Origin: Leptospira ilyithenensis
GTDB taxonomy: Bacteria > Spirochaetota > Leptospiria > Leptospirales > Leptospiraceae
Direction: 5' to 3'
Length of the DNA stretch: 64,000 nucleotides
Assembly (NCBI RefSeq): GCF_004771005.1
Contig: NZ_RQHV01000061.1
Location: 648,075-712,074, forward strand
In this document: one piece after another, positions 25,964 through 35,150 of the stretch
Layout: every line of letters begins with the position of its first letter
Numbering within the stretch: the first letter of the stretch is position 1
Program-made: the position numbers and the translations under genes
Notes under the pieces: generated by a model
Seen by the model: the letters and a program-made list of their open reading frames with translations, nothing else
Told to the model about the DNA's origin: nothing
The model's database searches: none

Positions 25964-28900
25964 TTACTGAAGGGAAAATGTTTCCTTATCTAATTTCAAT
26001 TCCATGTGATACATATTTTCGTCTAACTTAAGCTTCATCCTACCGCCTAGCTTCGAAATCCGGAACACTAGATTTTCAGTCCCACGACCGGTCTTGTGCT
26101 TTTGCAAATGATATCTGGATCCGGCTTTCATATCCATAAGTATTTCATTATTTTCTAATATAAAATTCCACTTGGATACGCCTTCTCCATACTTTAAATC
26201 ATTGCTCGTGATTTCATTGACAATGCTGTACAATTCGATCATACTGTTTTCATTTCTTTGGGAGGAAAAAAAATGAATCAATTTTTCATCCGCTTGAAAA
26301 TCGAAATCCCTATCCGCGTCGGAATAACGCCGAAGCATTACCAAATTGATTCCTTTGATGAAATTTTCACCTAAAAGACCCAGATCTTCTATTTTCAACA
26401 TCTGATCTCTTAAAATCTGGATGGCGGCATTTACGTTTCCTATGATTTTTTCAAACAGAACTCTATCCGTTCCTTCTCTGTTCAATAATTCTTCCGACAA
26501 AAATTTCAAATCAGTAAGCCTTGCTCCCAAATGATCATGAAGATCCAAATTGATTCTTTGTCTGACGTGACCCACTGCAATTTTTTTATCAGATTCCCTT
26601 TCCAAATGATCCTTATGGCTTTGCAATAACCGAAGCATATTATTTACACGAAGCGTCAATTGTTCGTAATCAAAAGGTTTTATCAGATAATCGTTAACGC
26701 CGGCGTTCAATGCGGCAACCAAGTCCTTATCTTGCGTTTTTGCGGTGAGCATTAAGATAGGGAGTTCCAAAGCAGTATAATTCTTTCTGATTTCTTTCGT
26801 TGTCTCCAAACCGGAAAGTCTCGGCATCATCATATCCAATATAACCGCTTGAAACGAATGACCCGGCTTCAATAATTCAAGTGCTTCCTTGCCGCTTGCA
26901 ACAGTCACTGCTTGAATCTTTTGCAACGAAAGATAGTTTTGAATCACTTGCAGATTGATCGGTTCGTCATCTACAACAAGTATTTTAACTTCTTCATACG
27001 AGAACGTTTGTTTTGCGACAAATAGCATATCGATCGAAGGCAAAGAGATAAGTTCGTTTGCTTTAATTTCATTTTTGTAATGAGTGATTTTTGAAGTGAG
27101 TGTTTTGTCGAACCCTAGTCGATCATATAATATTGGTAATGTGAAATAAAAACGGGACCCTTTTTTCCATTCCGACTCTACACCGATATCTCCGCCGTGC
27201 AAGTTCACAAGAGCGCGGCTGATCGCAAGTCCTAGTCCCGTTCCACCGGAATTGCGCGCATCCCCGCTTTCCACCTGTTCGAAAAAATCAAAAATCCTTT
27301 CCTGATTTTTTTCATCGATTCCTATTCCGGTATCCGTAACACTGATTTCCGCCATCCGATCGGGAAGAATCTTGGCTGTAACGATGATAGACCCTTCTTC
27401 GGTAAATTTAACCGCATTGGCAATCAGGTTCTGTAAAATCTGCTGAAGCCTATTCTCATCGGCGAATAAGGTGGGAAAATCCTCGGGAATCCCGTTCTTT
27501 ATATTAACTTTTATTAAATCAATATTTACCTGATTGAGTGTAAGAGTGAAATTAACGGCTTGGTAGAGATCAACTGGAATATTTTTCAAACTAAGATCGC
27601 TGTGTTTGAGTTTGGAAAAATCGAGTATGTCGTTTACAAGTCGGGAAAGCCTCTCTCCGCTTGTTACGATCATACTCATTTGATCTTCCACGAACTTGGA
27701 CATAGATCCGCCAACTCCCCTTCTTAAAGAATCGGCAATCCCGATAATCCCTTGTAAGGGAGTTCTTAATTCATGAGATGTATTTGCCAAAAATTCATCT
27801 TTCAGTTTATCAATCGAAATCAAACGGTCATTGGACTTTTGCAAATCTTCGCTCAATTTTTGAGAGAGATGATAGGAGCTTGCAAATTGTTTGGAAATGA
27901 TAAATGCTTGGGCCACAAAAAATAATGAAATTCCGTAAGACAATATGTAAGTCGTGTTGATGACCATATTCGCATAAAGTATATCGTTTGTGATGAATAC
28001 GAAAAGTAACATACAAATCACAAGCCCGATCCACGCACCAACCCGATCATTCCGAATGGCTTGGATCAAAACAAAAACTATGTAAATGCATTCGATAAAA
28101 GTCACAATACCGAAGATCGGTATAGTCTGAGAATAAATATACAAATCGGTGAACAATACTGTCAGACAAAGGAGCAAAAACCCGAACACCAAACCGTACA
28201 TAACTTTCTTCGAAAATTCGTTGGGAAATACGGATCTTATAAATAAGGCAAGAACCATCCCGCCTACATAAACGGACAAAAGTTCCAGTATATAACCTAA
28301 GTTAAAATCAAATCCGGGTAAAATCGAATAAAGAAACCGTTCTCCCGTTAAGGCGATTCGAATGAATGCAACGACACCTATAAATGAAAAAAACAGATGG
28401 GATAATACTCCCCGAAGCAGTGCAAATAGACTAAAATGATAAAAGAATGCAATGCATACCCCTCCACAGATAAATATATCCAACCAAATTGTTTTTTCCC
28501 TAACGGAAACGAGATCATCGTGTTTGCCGATAAAAACTTTTGCCCAAACACCTGATTTGGAGTGGTAAAAATTGGATACTTCTATGACGATCTCATTGGA
28601 TTCGTTTAATGTTAACGGAGCACTCACTCCCGGTCGATACAATGGAATGCTTGTTTCTTTTGTCTTTCCGACGATGCCGCTCGATAATACCTTTTTTCCA
28701 TTGATATAAAGATTATAAGAAGTGGAAGCTTCGAGCATCTTGACGGCCATGCTATCCATAGGTTTCTTCAAATATAAATTCATGCGATAGGTCGCATAAC
28801 CGAAACTAGGATAAGTTGCTTCTTTATATTTATATACCGTCCAAGTATCGGGAACATTTTCAAACTGAGGTAAGGATTTGTTTGTTAATTCGGAATAAAG

Positions 28901-29086
28901 TACATTCCAGTAAAATTCCCACTCTCCCTCCAAACTCAAACGTTTTTCCAGGTTCCAATTCTCTCTGAGGTCAAGAATGCCTTCTTTCACCAAAGGCGGT
29001 TTTTCAATCAAAAACAATTGTTTGCATTGAACGCCGAATAAAATCACGATCAAGCAGATCCATTTTCTTTGAAGAAATGAAGACAT
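25964..29086 (-). CDS. Hybrid sensor histidine kinase with a second NarX-like kinase module
   Basis: This 1040-residue protein has a lipoprotein-like start (VILFGVQCKQ) and a periplasmic jelly-roll sensor (about 30-200: GEWEFYWN, YATYRMNLYL, LYINGKKV, IEVSNFYHSKSG). Seven TMs at about 205-395 make a 7TMR-DISM-like sensor. HisKA follows (KDEFLANTSHELRTPLQGI, about 432), then HATPase (LQNLIANAVKFT, DTGIGI, GGTGLGLAIS) and a receiver (LVVDDEP, ILDMMMPRLSG, about 705-815). The last block has a HisKA_3-type His (LDLHDHLGARLTDL, about 850) and a divergent ATPase (NEITSNDLKYGEG, GRGTENLVFRISKLGGRM). The usual DxG box of that last ATPase is not evident. It heads a two-gene operon with the NarL-type regulator. 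Confidence 0.9.
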   Translation of the reverse strand: MSSFLQRKWICLIVILFGVQCKQLFLIEKPPLVKEGILDLRENWNLEKRLSLEGEWEFYWNVLYSELTNKSLPQFENVPDTWTVYKYKEATYPSFGYATYRMNLYLKKPMDSMAVKMLEASTSYNLYINGKKVLSSGIVGKTKETSIPLYRPGVSAPLTLNESNEIVIEVSNFYHSKSGVWAKVFIGKHDDLVSVREKTIWLDIFICGGVCIAFFYHFSLFALLRGVLSHLFFSFIGVVAFIRIALTGERFLYSILPGFDFNLGYILELLSVYVGGMVLALFIRSVFPNEFSKKVMYGLVFGFLLLCLTVLFTDLYIYSQTIPIFGIVTFIECIYIVFVLIQAIRNDRVGAWIGLVICMLLFVFITNDILYANMVINTTYILSYGISLFFVAQAFIISKQFASSYHLSQKLSEDLQKSNDRLISIDKLKDEFLANTSHELRTPLQGIIGIADSLRRGVGGSMSKFVEDQMSMIVTSGERLSRLVNDILDFSKLKHSDLSLKNIPVDLYQAVNFTLTLNQVNIDLIKVNIKNGIPEDFPTLFADENRLQQILQNLIANAVKFTEEGSIIVTAKILPDRMAEISVTDTGIGIDEKNQERIFDFFEQVESGDARNSGGTGLGLAISRALVNLHGGDIGVESEWKKGSRFYFTLPILYDRLGFDKTLTSKITHYKNEIKANELISLPSIDMLFVAKQTFSYEEVKILVVDDEPINLQVIQNYLSLQKIQAVTVASGKEALELLKPGHSFQAVILDMMMPRLSGLETTKEIRKNYTALELPILMLTAKTQDKDLVAALNAGVNDYLIKPFDYEQLTLRVNNMLRLLQSHKDHLERESDKKIAVGHVRQRINLDLHDHLGARLTDLKFLSEELLNREGTDRVLFEKIIGNVNAAIQILRDQMLKIEDLGLLGENFIKGINLVMLRRYSDADRDFDFQADEKLIHFFSSQRNENSMIELYSIVNEITSNDLKYGEGVSKWNFILENNEILMDMKAGSRYHLQKHKTGRGTENLVFRISKLGGRMKLKLDENMYHMELKLDKETFSLQ

Positions 29087-29533
29087 CTTAAGTATGTTTT
29101 AAATTCAGATTCCAATTCAGGAAACTATTTTACTGGAATAACATGACAGTAGATTCCCTTTTCATGAATGAAACCCAATCTTTTACTACTCGTTCGAGTG
29201 ATAATGGGGAACGCCAAATCCTGCAATAAATTGATAAAATTGCGAGACAAATCTTTTTCATGAAAAAAGCTTTGGTTCCGATTCTTTCAAGAATTCGATT
29301 ATCGTAACAAACATTATAGTAACGAATAACACCAGTTTGTGTTCAGATAAGCGGGACTTTTCTCTTCACCTCGTATCCCTTCGGGAAAACCCAGATTTTA
29401 AGTAATTCTACCTAGATTTTACAAAAAGAAAGTTTGTCTAAAATGGGCCATATTCAAGGCAAAACTGCGGAAATTTGGAATCATTTTCCATAAAAGGGAA
29501 AAACTGCTCCTTACAAGTATTATATTTTCTTAA
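29087..29533. other. Divergent intergenic region between two signalling genes
   Basis: These 447 bases separate the hybrid kinase and the REC-PAS kinase. I see no gene. The only structures are small palindromes such as ACTCG-TT-CGAGT near 29195 and a CCC-TTC-GGG turn near 29380. The promoter of the hybrid kinase must lie near 29090-29160 but no clear consensus is visible. Confidence 0.4.
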
Positions 29534-29562
29534 TTGACAACAATCTAATTTGCTCATATTTT
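29534..29562 (+). promoter_or_regulatory. Sigma-70-type promoter of the REC-PAS kinase gene
   Basis: TTGACA at 29534-29539 and TATTTT at 29557-29562 are spaced by exactly 17 bases. This predicts a transcript start near 29570 and a leader of about 67 bases before the chosen ATG at 29637. Confidence 0.65.
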
Positions 29563-29636
29563 TAATTCCTCTTGAAAACAGCCTCTCTTTTAGATTTTTC
29601 CTCGTCTACTTATCTTCCCGGGATGATAGAATCATA

Positions 29637-31106
29637 ATGGAAACAGCTACATTCTTAAAAAAGAAGATCTTACTGGTTGAGGATGAAGCCATTATTGCGA
29701 TGGCGACAAGTAGGCAGTTAGAAGACTCGTTTCATATCGTTACTGCTTCCAGTGGCACCAAAGCAATCAACTACATTCGATCGTCCGAAGACCAAATTGA
29801 TCTCGTACTTATGGACATTGACCTAGGGCATGGAATGGACGGAACCGAAACGGCAAAAGAGATTTTAGAAATCCGGGACATTCCCATTATTTTTGTCTCC
29901 TCCCATATGGAGCCGGACATTGTAAAAAAAACTGAATCCATCACATCGTACGGTTACGTATTAAAATCCTCCGGAATCCATATCTTGGCCGCTTCCATAC
30001 GAATGGCGTTTCGTCTGTATGAAGCAAGAGTTCATGTACTTGAAAAAAATTCGGAACTTGCCGTTACATCCGAAGAACTGGAAGCAGCTAACAGGCAATT
30101 GGTTGATTCCGATATAGAACTTAGAAATACGGCGGATAGGTTTAGAAGCACCTTGGATTCCATGATAGAAGGTTGTCAGATTGTCGGGTATGATTGGACT
30201 TATCTATATATCAACGAAAGTGCTGCAAAGTACGGAAGAGGAGCTATCAGTGATTTTTTAGGCAAATCAATGTTTGAATGCAATCCCGGTATCGAAAAAC
30301 AGGAGGTTTATCGTATTTTTGCCTCCTGTATGAAAAATAGAGAGTACTGTCACAGGGATATTGAATTCTTTCATTCGGACGGAAGCAAAAGTTATTTTGA
30401 ATTCAGCATCCAGCCCATCAAGGAAGGTTTATTCATCCTGACCTACGATGTTTCCGAAAGAAAACAAATGGAGGAGAAACTGGCAAATCTCCTCTCTTTC
30501 AAAGACACTCTTATGATAGAATTGCAACATCGCGTAAAAAATACATTAGCAGTCGTTAGCAGCTTACTCCATCTTGAATCTGCTAAAATAGAAGACAAAG
30601 AGATCAAAAATATTTTCAAAAATACGGAAACCAGAATTCTCGCTATGGCGGGAATCTATGAAATGTTGTACAACGATACGGGAAGTGAATTGAATCGGAT
30701 TCAATTCGACCATTATGTAATGAGATTGTGCAAGACTCTCGCAAATGCTTATAACATTGACGATAAGATTCAAATTCGCTATGACTTGAACCAAGCGGAA
30801 ATGGATTTGAAATTAGCAGTCGTTTTGTGCTTAGTCTTAAATGAACTTTTAATGAATTCGATCAAACATACTTACCTGGAAAACGGAAAAGGTGAAATAT
30901 TCGTTTCAGTAAAATCAGTCTCCGGAAATTTAATTTTGAAAGTAATCGACAATGGAACCGGATTCACCGAACCCAAGACGAACGAACAGTCGGGAATCGG
31001 CCTCTCTCTAGTTCAGCTTTTAATCAAACAAATCGGAGGAGTGATTGAAATTCAAAACGCAAACGGGATTTCCGTTTTGATTGAAGTTCCTCTTTCCTAT
31101 CAGTGA
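29637..31106 (+). CDS. REC-PAS-HisKA_2 sensor histidine kinase
   Basis: The start METATFLKKKILLVEDEA is chosen 29 codons inside a longer open frame because it directly precedes the receiver domain, and the predicted promoter lies upstream. It is a soluble protein of 489 residues. Order: receiver (LVEDEA, LVLMDIDLGHGMDG with the Asp at about 58, IFVSSHM, VLKSS), a coiled linker, PAS (about 165-285, SMIEGCQIVGYDWTYLYIN), HisKA_2 DHp (LMIELQHRVKNTLAVVSSLL, His at about 302) and HATPase (NELLMNSIKHTY, DNGTGF, GIGLSLVQLLIKQIGG). The receiver-first layout suggests that phosphorylation by another kinase controls this one. Confidence 0.9.
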   Translation: METATFLKKKILLVEDEAIIAMATSRQLEDSFHIVTASSGTKAINYIRSSEDQIDLVLMDIDLGHGMDGTETAKEILEIRDIPIIFVSSHMEPDIVKKTESITSYGYVLKSSGIHILAASIRMAFRLYEARVHVLEKNSELAVTSEELEAANRQLVDSDIELRNTADRFRSTLDSMIEGCQIVGYDWTYLYINESAAKYGRGAISDFLGKSMFECNPGIEKQEVYRIFASCMKNREYCHRDIEFFHSDGSKSYFEFSIQPIKEGLFILTYDVSERKQMEEKLANLLSFKDTLMIELQHRVKNTLAVVSSLLHLESAKIEDKEIKNIFKNTETRILAMAGIYEMLYNDTGSELNRIQFDHYVMRLCKTLANAYNIDDKIQIRYDLNQAEMDLKLAVVLCLVLNELLMNSIKHTYLENGKGEIFVSVKSVSGNLILKVIDNGTGFTEPKTNEQSGIGLSLVQLLIKQIGGVIEIQNANGISVLIEVPLSYQ

Positions 31107-31110
31107 AGAT

Positions 31111-31704
31111 CTAAAGATATAAAATCTCATCCAATCTTCGAACCATATGAGTGGCGAGATTTTTGAATGGAAAAATTCCTTTCGGATCAATGTAAACTGT
31201 TTCAACTCCTGCGGAAATTCCCGCTTCCAAATCATAAAGATAATCACCGATCATCAGAGTATCTTCAGGTTTTGCATCCCAAAGGTTCAATAGATTTAAA
31301 ATTCCATTCGGGCTTGGTTTTGGTTCCGCATGTTCCCTGCACAAAATAAATTCGGATGAAAAATATTCGCCGAGGCCGGATGCCTTAAGCGTTTCAATGG
31401 AATTTGCGAAACAATTTCTGGTCAGGATTCCCAACTGATGCGACTTACCCTTTATTTGTTTTAATAACTTCGGAGTTCCTGGCGAGGCGGTCGCTTTCTT
31501 TGCGATGTTTAATTCGATTTCGTTGAGATGAATGTGTTTTGTTTTCGCTTCCTCAGGGGCAAGACGACCGATTGAAGTCAGAATATCCGAATCCATCGGC
31601 AAACCAAGCGCAAGCTTAATTGCATCGAAATCATGCATCGCAAGAGTCAGAGTACCGTCCATATCGAAAATCCAGTTTTTTTTTGTCTCGAGTAATCCCA
31701 TCAT
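31111..31704 (-). CDS. HAD-family phosphatase
   Basis: This 197-residue protein has HAD motif I IFDMDGTLT (residues 12-20), motif II GILTRNC, motif III Lys in AEPKPSPNGIL and motif IV MIGDYLYDLEAGISAG. A small helical cap follows motif I, as in phosphoglycolate-phosphatase-like enzymes. It sits 20 bases downstream of mobA, at the end of the minus-strand Moco operon, and is probably co-transcribed. A role in Moco metabolism is possible but not shown; general phosphate-ester hydrolysis is the safe call. Confidence 0.88.
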   Translation of the reverse strand: MMGLLETKKNWIFDMDGTLTLAMHDFDAIKLALGLPMDSDILTSIGRLAPEEAKTKHIHLNEIELNIAKKATASPGTPKLLKQIKGKSHQLGILTRNCFANSIETLKASGLGEYFSSEFILCREHAEPKPSPNGILNLLNLWDAKPEDTLMIGDYLYDLEAGISAGVETVYIDPKGIFPFKNLATHMVRRLDEILYL

Positions 31705-31724
31705 AATCCTTAGTATAACATTGA

Positions 31725-32330
31725 TTATAAATCCAATCCGGTATTGATATTTCGAAAATAAACTTCCTCTTCCGAAGGGAGAGTTAAAATCTTCGGAGTC
31801 ATCTTCGCCAATCTCTTTTGCAAAGAAAACTCACCGCCTGCATCAGTTTCGAAACTTCGGAACCAATCGGATAAACAATGGGAAGAATAAATCCCGCAAA
31901 TCGGCTCAATACCGGTCTTAGACCGATAAAATACGCCGGAGTCTTCGAAGAGAAAAGAATCTAACAACCGCTTCAAGGTTCTGATCCTTACAAACGGCAT
32001 ATCCACCGGCAGAAAGAGAATTGATTTTTCGGAAAACCCCTTCCCTTCCAAAAATTTCCAAGAAGATAATATTCCTTTTAAGGGACCTTTCACAGGTATA
32101 TCCGCATCAACAATCAACGATTCGGAAGGGAGGTATTTCGAGTATTCGGAAATTTGTTCCACTCTGAGAGATACGTAAACTTTTTCCGTAAGAATTCCGA
32201 TCCTTCGTACAGTCTTTTTTAGAAAATTAGAATATTCTCCGATTTCTATAAGCCCTTTGTCCCTACCCATTCGCCGACTGTATCCTCCGGCTAAAATCAC
32301 AGAGATAGTATCAGTGTTTGTGGGTCTCAT
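31725..32330 (-). CDS. mobA: Molybdenum cofactor guanylyltransferase
   Basis: This 201-residue nucleotidyltransferase transfers GMP to molybdopterin, making the MGD form required by the nitrate reductase and molybdopterin oxidoreductase encoded nearby. The signature LAGGYSRRMGRDKGLIEIG is near the N-terminus, and FLPVDMPFV gives the metal-binding Asp. It overlaps moaE by 20 bases, and the operon order is moaA-moaD-moaE-mobA. The presence of mobA is consistent with the bis-MGD-type enzymes of the island. Confidence 0.9.
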   Translation of the reverse strand: MRPTNTDTISVILAGGYSRRMGRDKGLIEIGEYSNFLKKTVRRIGILTEKVYVSLRVEQISEYSKYLPSESLIVDADIPVKGPLKGILSSWKFLEGKGFSEKSILFLPVDMPFVRIRTLKRLLDSFLFEDSGVFYRSKTGIEPICGIYSSHCLSDWFRSFETDAGGEFSLQKRLAKMTPKILTLPSEEEVYFRNINTGLDL

Positions 32331-32754
32331 CTTGGCAGCCCTTGGACCACTCGGAACTTCCGTCTATATAATACTCTCTCTTCCAAATGGGAACTTCATG
32401 TTTGACACGGTCAATGATATATCGGTTGGCAAGATACGCTTCATCCCTATGGACGGCACCGGTGGTGACGATCACCGCAACTTCACCAATATGCAAAACC
32501 CCGAGCCTATGGATGCAATCTGCAAACTGAAGATCCCATTGTTTCTTTGCATCATTTATGATATCGCCGATCATTCGGTTTGCCATCTCGGGATATGCTT
32601 CGTATTCCAAATGAGTGACTTGTCTTCCTTCATTAATATTACGAACAATTCCTGCAAAAAAAACATAACCTCCCATGGAGGGTAAATCGGGAAACCGTTT
32701 TGGAATTTCCAAGCTTTCCTTTTGGATGTGGTTTGGATAAGTTTTCGTATTCAT
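32311..32754 (-). CDS. moaE: Molybdopterin synthase large subunit
   Basis: This 147-residue subunit combines with MoaD to add sulfur to precursor Z. Typical features are GGYVFFAGIVRN, HLEYEAYPEMANRMI, IHRLGVLHIGEVAVIV and VPIWKREYY with the catalytic Lys. MoaD lies directly upstream, one base away. The protein is slightly extended at both ends relative to E. coli MoaE. Confidence 0.92.
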   Translation of the reverse strand: MNTKTYPNHIQKESLEIPKRFPDLPSMGGYVFFAGIVRNINEGRQVTHLEYEAYPEMANRMIGDIINDAKKQWDLQFADCIHRLGVLHIGEVAVIVTTGAVHRDEAYLANRYIIDRVKHEVPIWKREYYIDGSSEWSKGCQDETHKH

Positions 32755-32755
32755 T

Positions 32756-32998
32756 TTATCCGCCGCTAGAAGGAGGAAGGACTGCGATCACTGCACCGTC
32801 AAAGATACTTTCTTCTTCACTAACGATCGTTTGGTTGATGGCAAATCGACTGATTTTCAATAACGAGGATGCCTTTGGATTTTGGTTTTGCAAATAAAGC
32901 TTTAGATCCGAAAGAGTATGAACTCCTTCCAAAGTCAGATCCTCGTGAGCGGGGAAAAAATCCTTCATTGCCGCAAAACAAAGTAATTGAATTTTCAT
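32756..32998 (-). CDS. moaD: Molybdopterin synthase sulfur-carrier subunit
   Basis: This 80-residue beta-grasp ubiquitin-like protein ends in LPPSSGG. The C-terminal Gly-Gly is adenylated by MoeB and then thiocarboxylated. It is flanked by moaA immediately upstream and moaE downstream, with essentially no spacing. Its activating enzyme is probably the MoeB-rhodanese fusion encoded at 34077. Confidence 0.92.
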   Translation of the reverse strand: MKIQLLCFAAMKDFFPAHEDLTLEGVHTLSDLKLYLQNQNPKASSLLKISRFAINQTIVSEEESIFDGAVIAVLPPSSGG

Positions 32999-34000
32999 CT
33001 AACCTCCAATGAATTTCATCGAAAGCTCCGATCCAGTAAAAAACTTCTTCTTGGTTCGCATGGCTGCTTGCAAAACAAGATCCAAATCCGAACTTTCTTC
33101 CGGCAGATCGAATGAAGTTTCATCACTCAGGCATCCGTAGATTTTCCCCGTTGCATCCATGCGCAACCGATTGCAACCTTCGCAAAACGGCTCCGAATGA
33201 TTTGCAATGATTCCGAAAATATAACCTTCCTTGGTTCTGCTGTAATTCGCAGTTGAATCGGAAGCTGTAAAGTAAGGAGCGAATTCATATTCCTTGCCGA
33301 TTGTATTTCTAATCTCTTCGGAAGAATAAAAGAACTCGGAATGTTCCTTTTTTAACGGCCCCATTTTCATAAATTCCAAATACCGGACGGTGATCCCCCG
33401 TTTTCCAAACCAATCTAACAAAGGTAAGATTTCATTTTCATTATAACCTTTCAAAACAGTGCAATTGACCTTTACTTCCAAACCGATCTCTTTGGCTTCC
33501 TCCACACGGGATAACAATCTGGATAAAGGAAGTTTGCGATCACTGATTTTTTCAAAACCCGATTGAGAAAAGGAGTCAACGGAAAAATTCATCCTTGTAA
33601 GTCCTTTCGACTTCATCTCTCGGATGAGTCCGTCGGCAAAAAAGCCGTTGGATGTAACAACGATTTCACGAATGCCCAGATCATAGACTCTCTCAACCAA
33701 TTCAGGGAGTTCTTTGTGAAGGGTCGGTTCCCCTCCGGTTAAGTGGACTTCCTTTATATTGATTTTAGTTCTAAGTAATTTTAATTTTTGTGTCAATAAT
33801 TCGGGACTTAAAAAATGATAATGAGACCTGTCCTCGGAAAGAGAGGATCGGTTTTTAGGAGCGCAATATACGCAAGCAAAACTGCAATGAGAAAGAACAC
33901 TCACTCTTACGACTTCGAATTTTCTTGTTTCAAGTTCCACTCTAAGGTCTATATTGATCCTCTTTTCCCAACTGAAAACAAAAATTGATCGGACTATCAA
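32999..34000 (-). CDS. moaA: GTP 3',8-cyclase (radical SAM)
   Basis: This protein of up to 333 residues catalyses the first step of Moco synthesis. It has the radical-SAM cluster CSFACVYC, VHLTGGEPTLHKELPELV for SAM binding, and a C-terminal second cluster site (EPFCEGCNRLRMDATGKIYGCL). The long form starts at TTG (34000). A GTG at 33940, beginning VELETRKFEVVRVSV, gives the spacing to the CxxxCxxC motif seen in most MoaA proteins and may be the true start. Neither has a strong ribosome site. The protein lacks the usual C-terminal GG tail in exact form but ends MKFIGG. First gene of the operon. Confidence 0.92.
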   Translation of the reverse strand: MIVRSIFVFSWEKRINIDLRVELETRKFEVVRVSVLSHCSFACVYCAPKNRSSLSEDRSHYHFLSPELLTQKLKLLRTKINIKEVHLTGGEPTLHKELPELVERVYDLGIREIVVTSNGFFADGLIREMKSKGLTRMNFSVDSFSQSGFEKISDRKLPLSRLLSRVEEAKEIGLEVKVNCTVLKGYNENEILPLLDWFGKRGITVRYLEFMKMGPLKKEHSEFFYSSEEIRNTIGKEYEFAPYFTASDSTANYSRTKEGYIFGIIANHSEPFCEGCNRLRMDATGKIYGCLSDETSFDLPEESSDLDLVLQAAMRTKKKFFTGSELSMKFIGG

Positions 34001-34076
34001 TATTAATCCGTTGCCGAATTGAAATCATTTTCAATTTTTCCTTGCTTGAAAATTTCAATCGGATTCCTTTCTATTT

Positions 34077-35150
34077 ATGAGTCCTGAAGAGGAAAGTTTT
34101 TTCAGAAGGCAGATCAAAGTCCCTGAAATAGGAAAAGCCGGTCAGGAAAAATGGAAAAAATCCTCGGTTCTTATCATCGGCCTGGGAGGACTAGGTTGTC
34201 CTGCTTCCCTATATCTGGCTCTCTCGGGAGTGGGAAGACTGGGCCTTGTGGATTTCGATCGCGTGGAACTCTCCAACTTGCATCGACAAACATCGTTTAC
34301 ACAAAATGATATAGGCAAACCGAAAACGGATGTGGTTTCCCGTTTTTTAAATGATAGAAATCCCTGGGTCAGACTGGAAACTTTCTCCACCCATATTACT
34401 AACCAAACAGACCCGAAGTTATTTGAATCCTGGGATTTGATTTTGGATTGTACGGACACGATCTCTTCAAAATATGCGATCAGTGATTTTTGTTTGCACA
34501 AATCCAAACCGCTCGTCACCGCTTCGGTCTTTCGCACGAGTGCTCAGCTTGCCGTTTTCTCTGGCAAAGGAAGACCGTGTTACCGTTGTTTGTATCCCCA
34601 TCTGGAGGAAGGTGATACTCCCAGTTGTTCCGATGCGGGGGTCCTCGGAGTGCAAACTGCAATAGCCGGAACCTACCAGGCATCGTTTGCTCTTCGTTAT
34701 CTGTTGAAACCGGATACTACCGATACGGACAGGATCTATTCATTGGAATGGGATTCACCTTTGTTATTCGAGTCAAAAATCAATCCCGATCCCCATTGCA
34801 TTTCCTGCGGAGAGAAGAAAGATCTTTCAAAATCGAAAGAACAGGCTTTGGAAATCAGTGCGGAAGACTATTGGAACTCAAAGTCCATAGATACGATTCT
34901 TATGGATGTGAGAGAATCGGATGAAATGGAATCAAATCCCATCCCCGGTTCGATCTTATTTCCTCTCTCCCGTTTGGAAAAAGAGGAAATGCCCGAACTA
35001 TCCGGTTATAAAAAAATCATCTGTATTTGCGAAACAGGAGTCCGTTCCAAACAAGCACTTCGGTTTTTGAAAACAAGCACGGAAAACTACTCCTTAATCG
35101 GAGGAAGAAGATCCTTACAAAATTTTCTACAAAACCGAAATACGATCTAA
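34077..35150 (+). CDS. moeB: MoeB/ThiF-type sulfur-carrier adenylyltransferase with rhodanese domain
   Basis: This 357-residue fusion has a ThiF/MoeB domain (about 1-245) with the ATP loop LIIGLGGLGCPASLYLALSG, LVDFDRVELSNLHRQ and zinc Cys pairs CYRC and CISC. A C-terminal rhodanese domain (about 260-357) has active loop CETGVRS. It should adenylate MoaD and deliver sulfur through the rhodanese Cys, as in MOCS3-like proteins. It is divergent from moaA and overlaps the convergent molybdopterin oxidoreductase gene by four bases. Confidence 0.9.
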   Translation: MSPEEESFFRRQIKVPEIGKAGQEKWKKSSVLIIGLGGLGCPASLYLALSGVGRLGLVDFDRVELSNLHRQTSFTQNDIGKPKTDVVSRFLNDRNPWVRLETFSTHITNQTDPKLFESWDLILDCTDTISSKYAISDFCLHKSKPLVTASVFRTSAQLAVFSGKGRPCYRCLYPHLEEGDTPSCSDAGVLGVQTAIAGTYQASFALRYLLKPDTTDTDRIYSLEWDSPLLFESKINPDPHCISCGEKKDLSKSKEQALEISAEDYWNSKSIDTILMDVRESDEMESNPIPGSILFPLSRLEKEEMPELSGYKKIICICETGVRSKQALRFLKTSTENYSLIGGRRSLQNFLQNRNTI

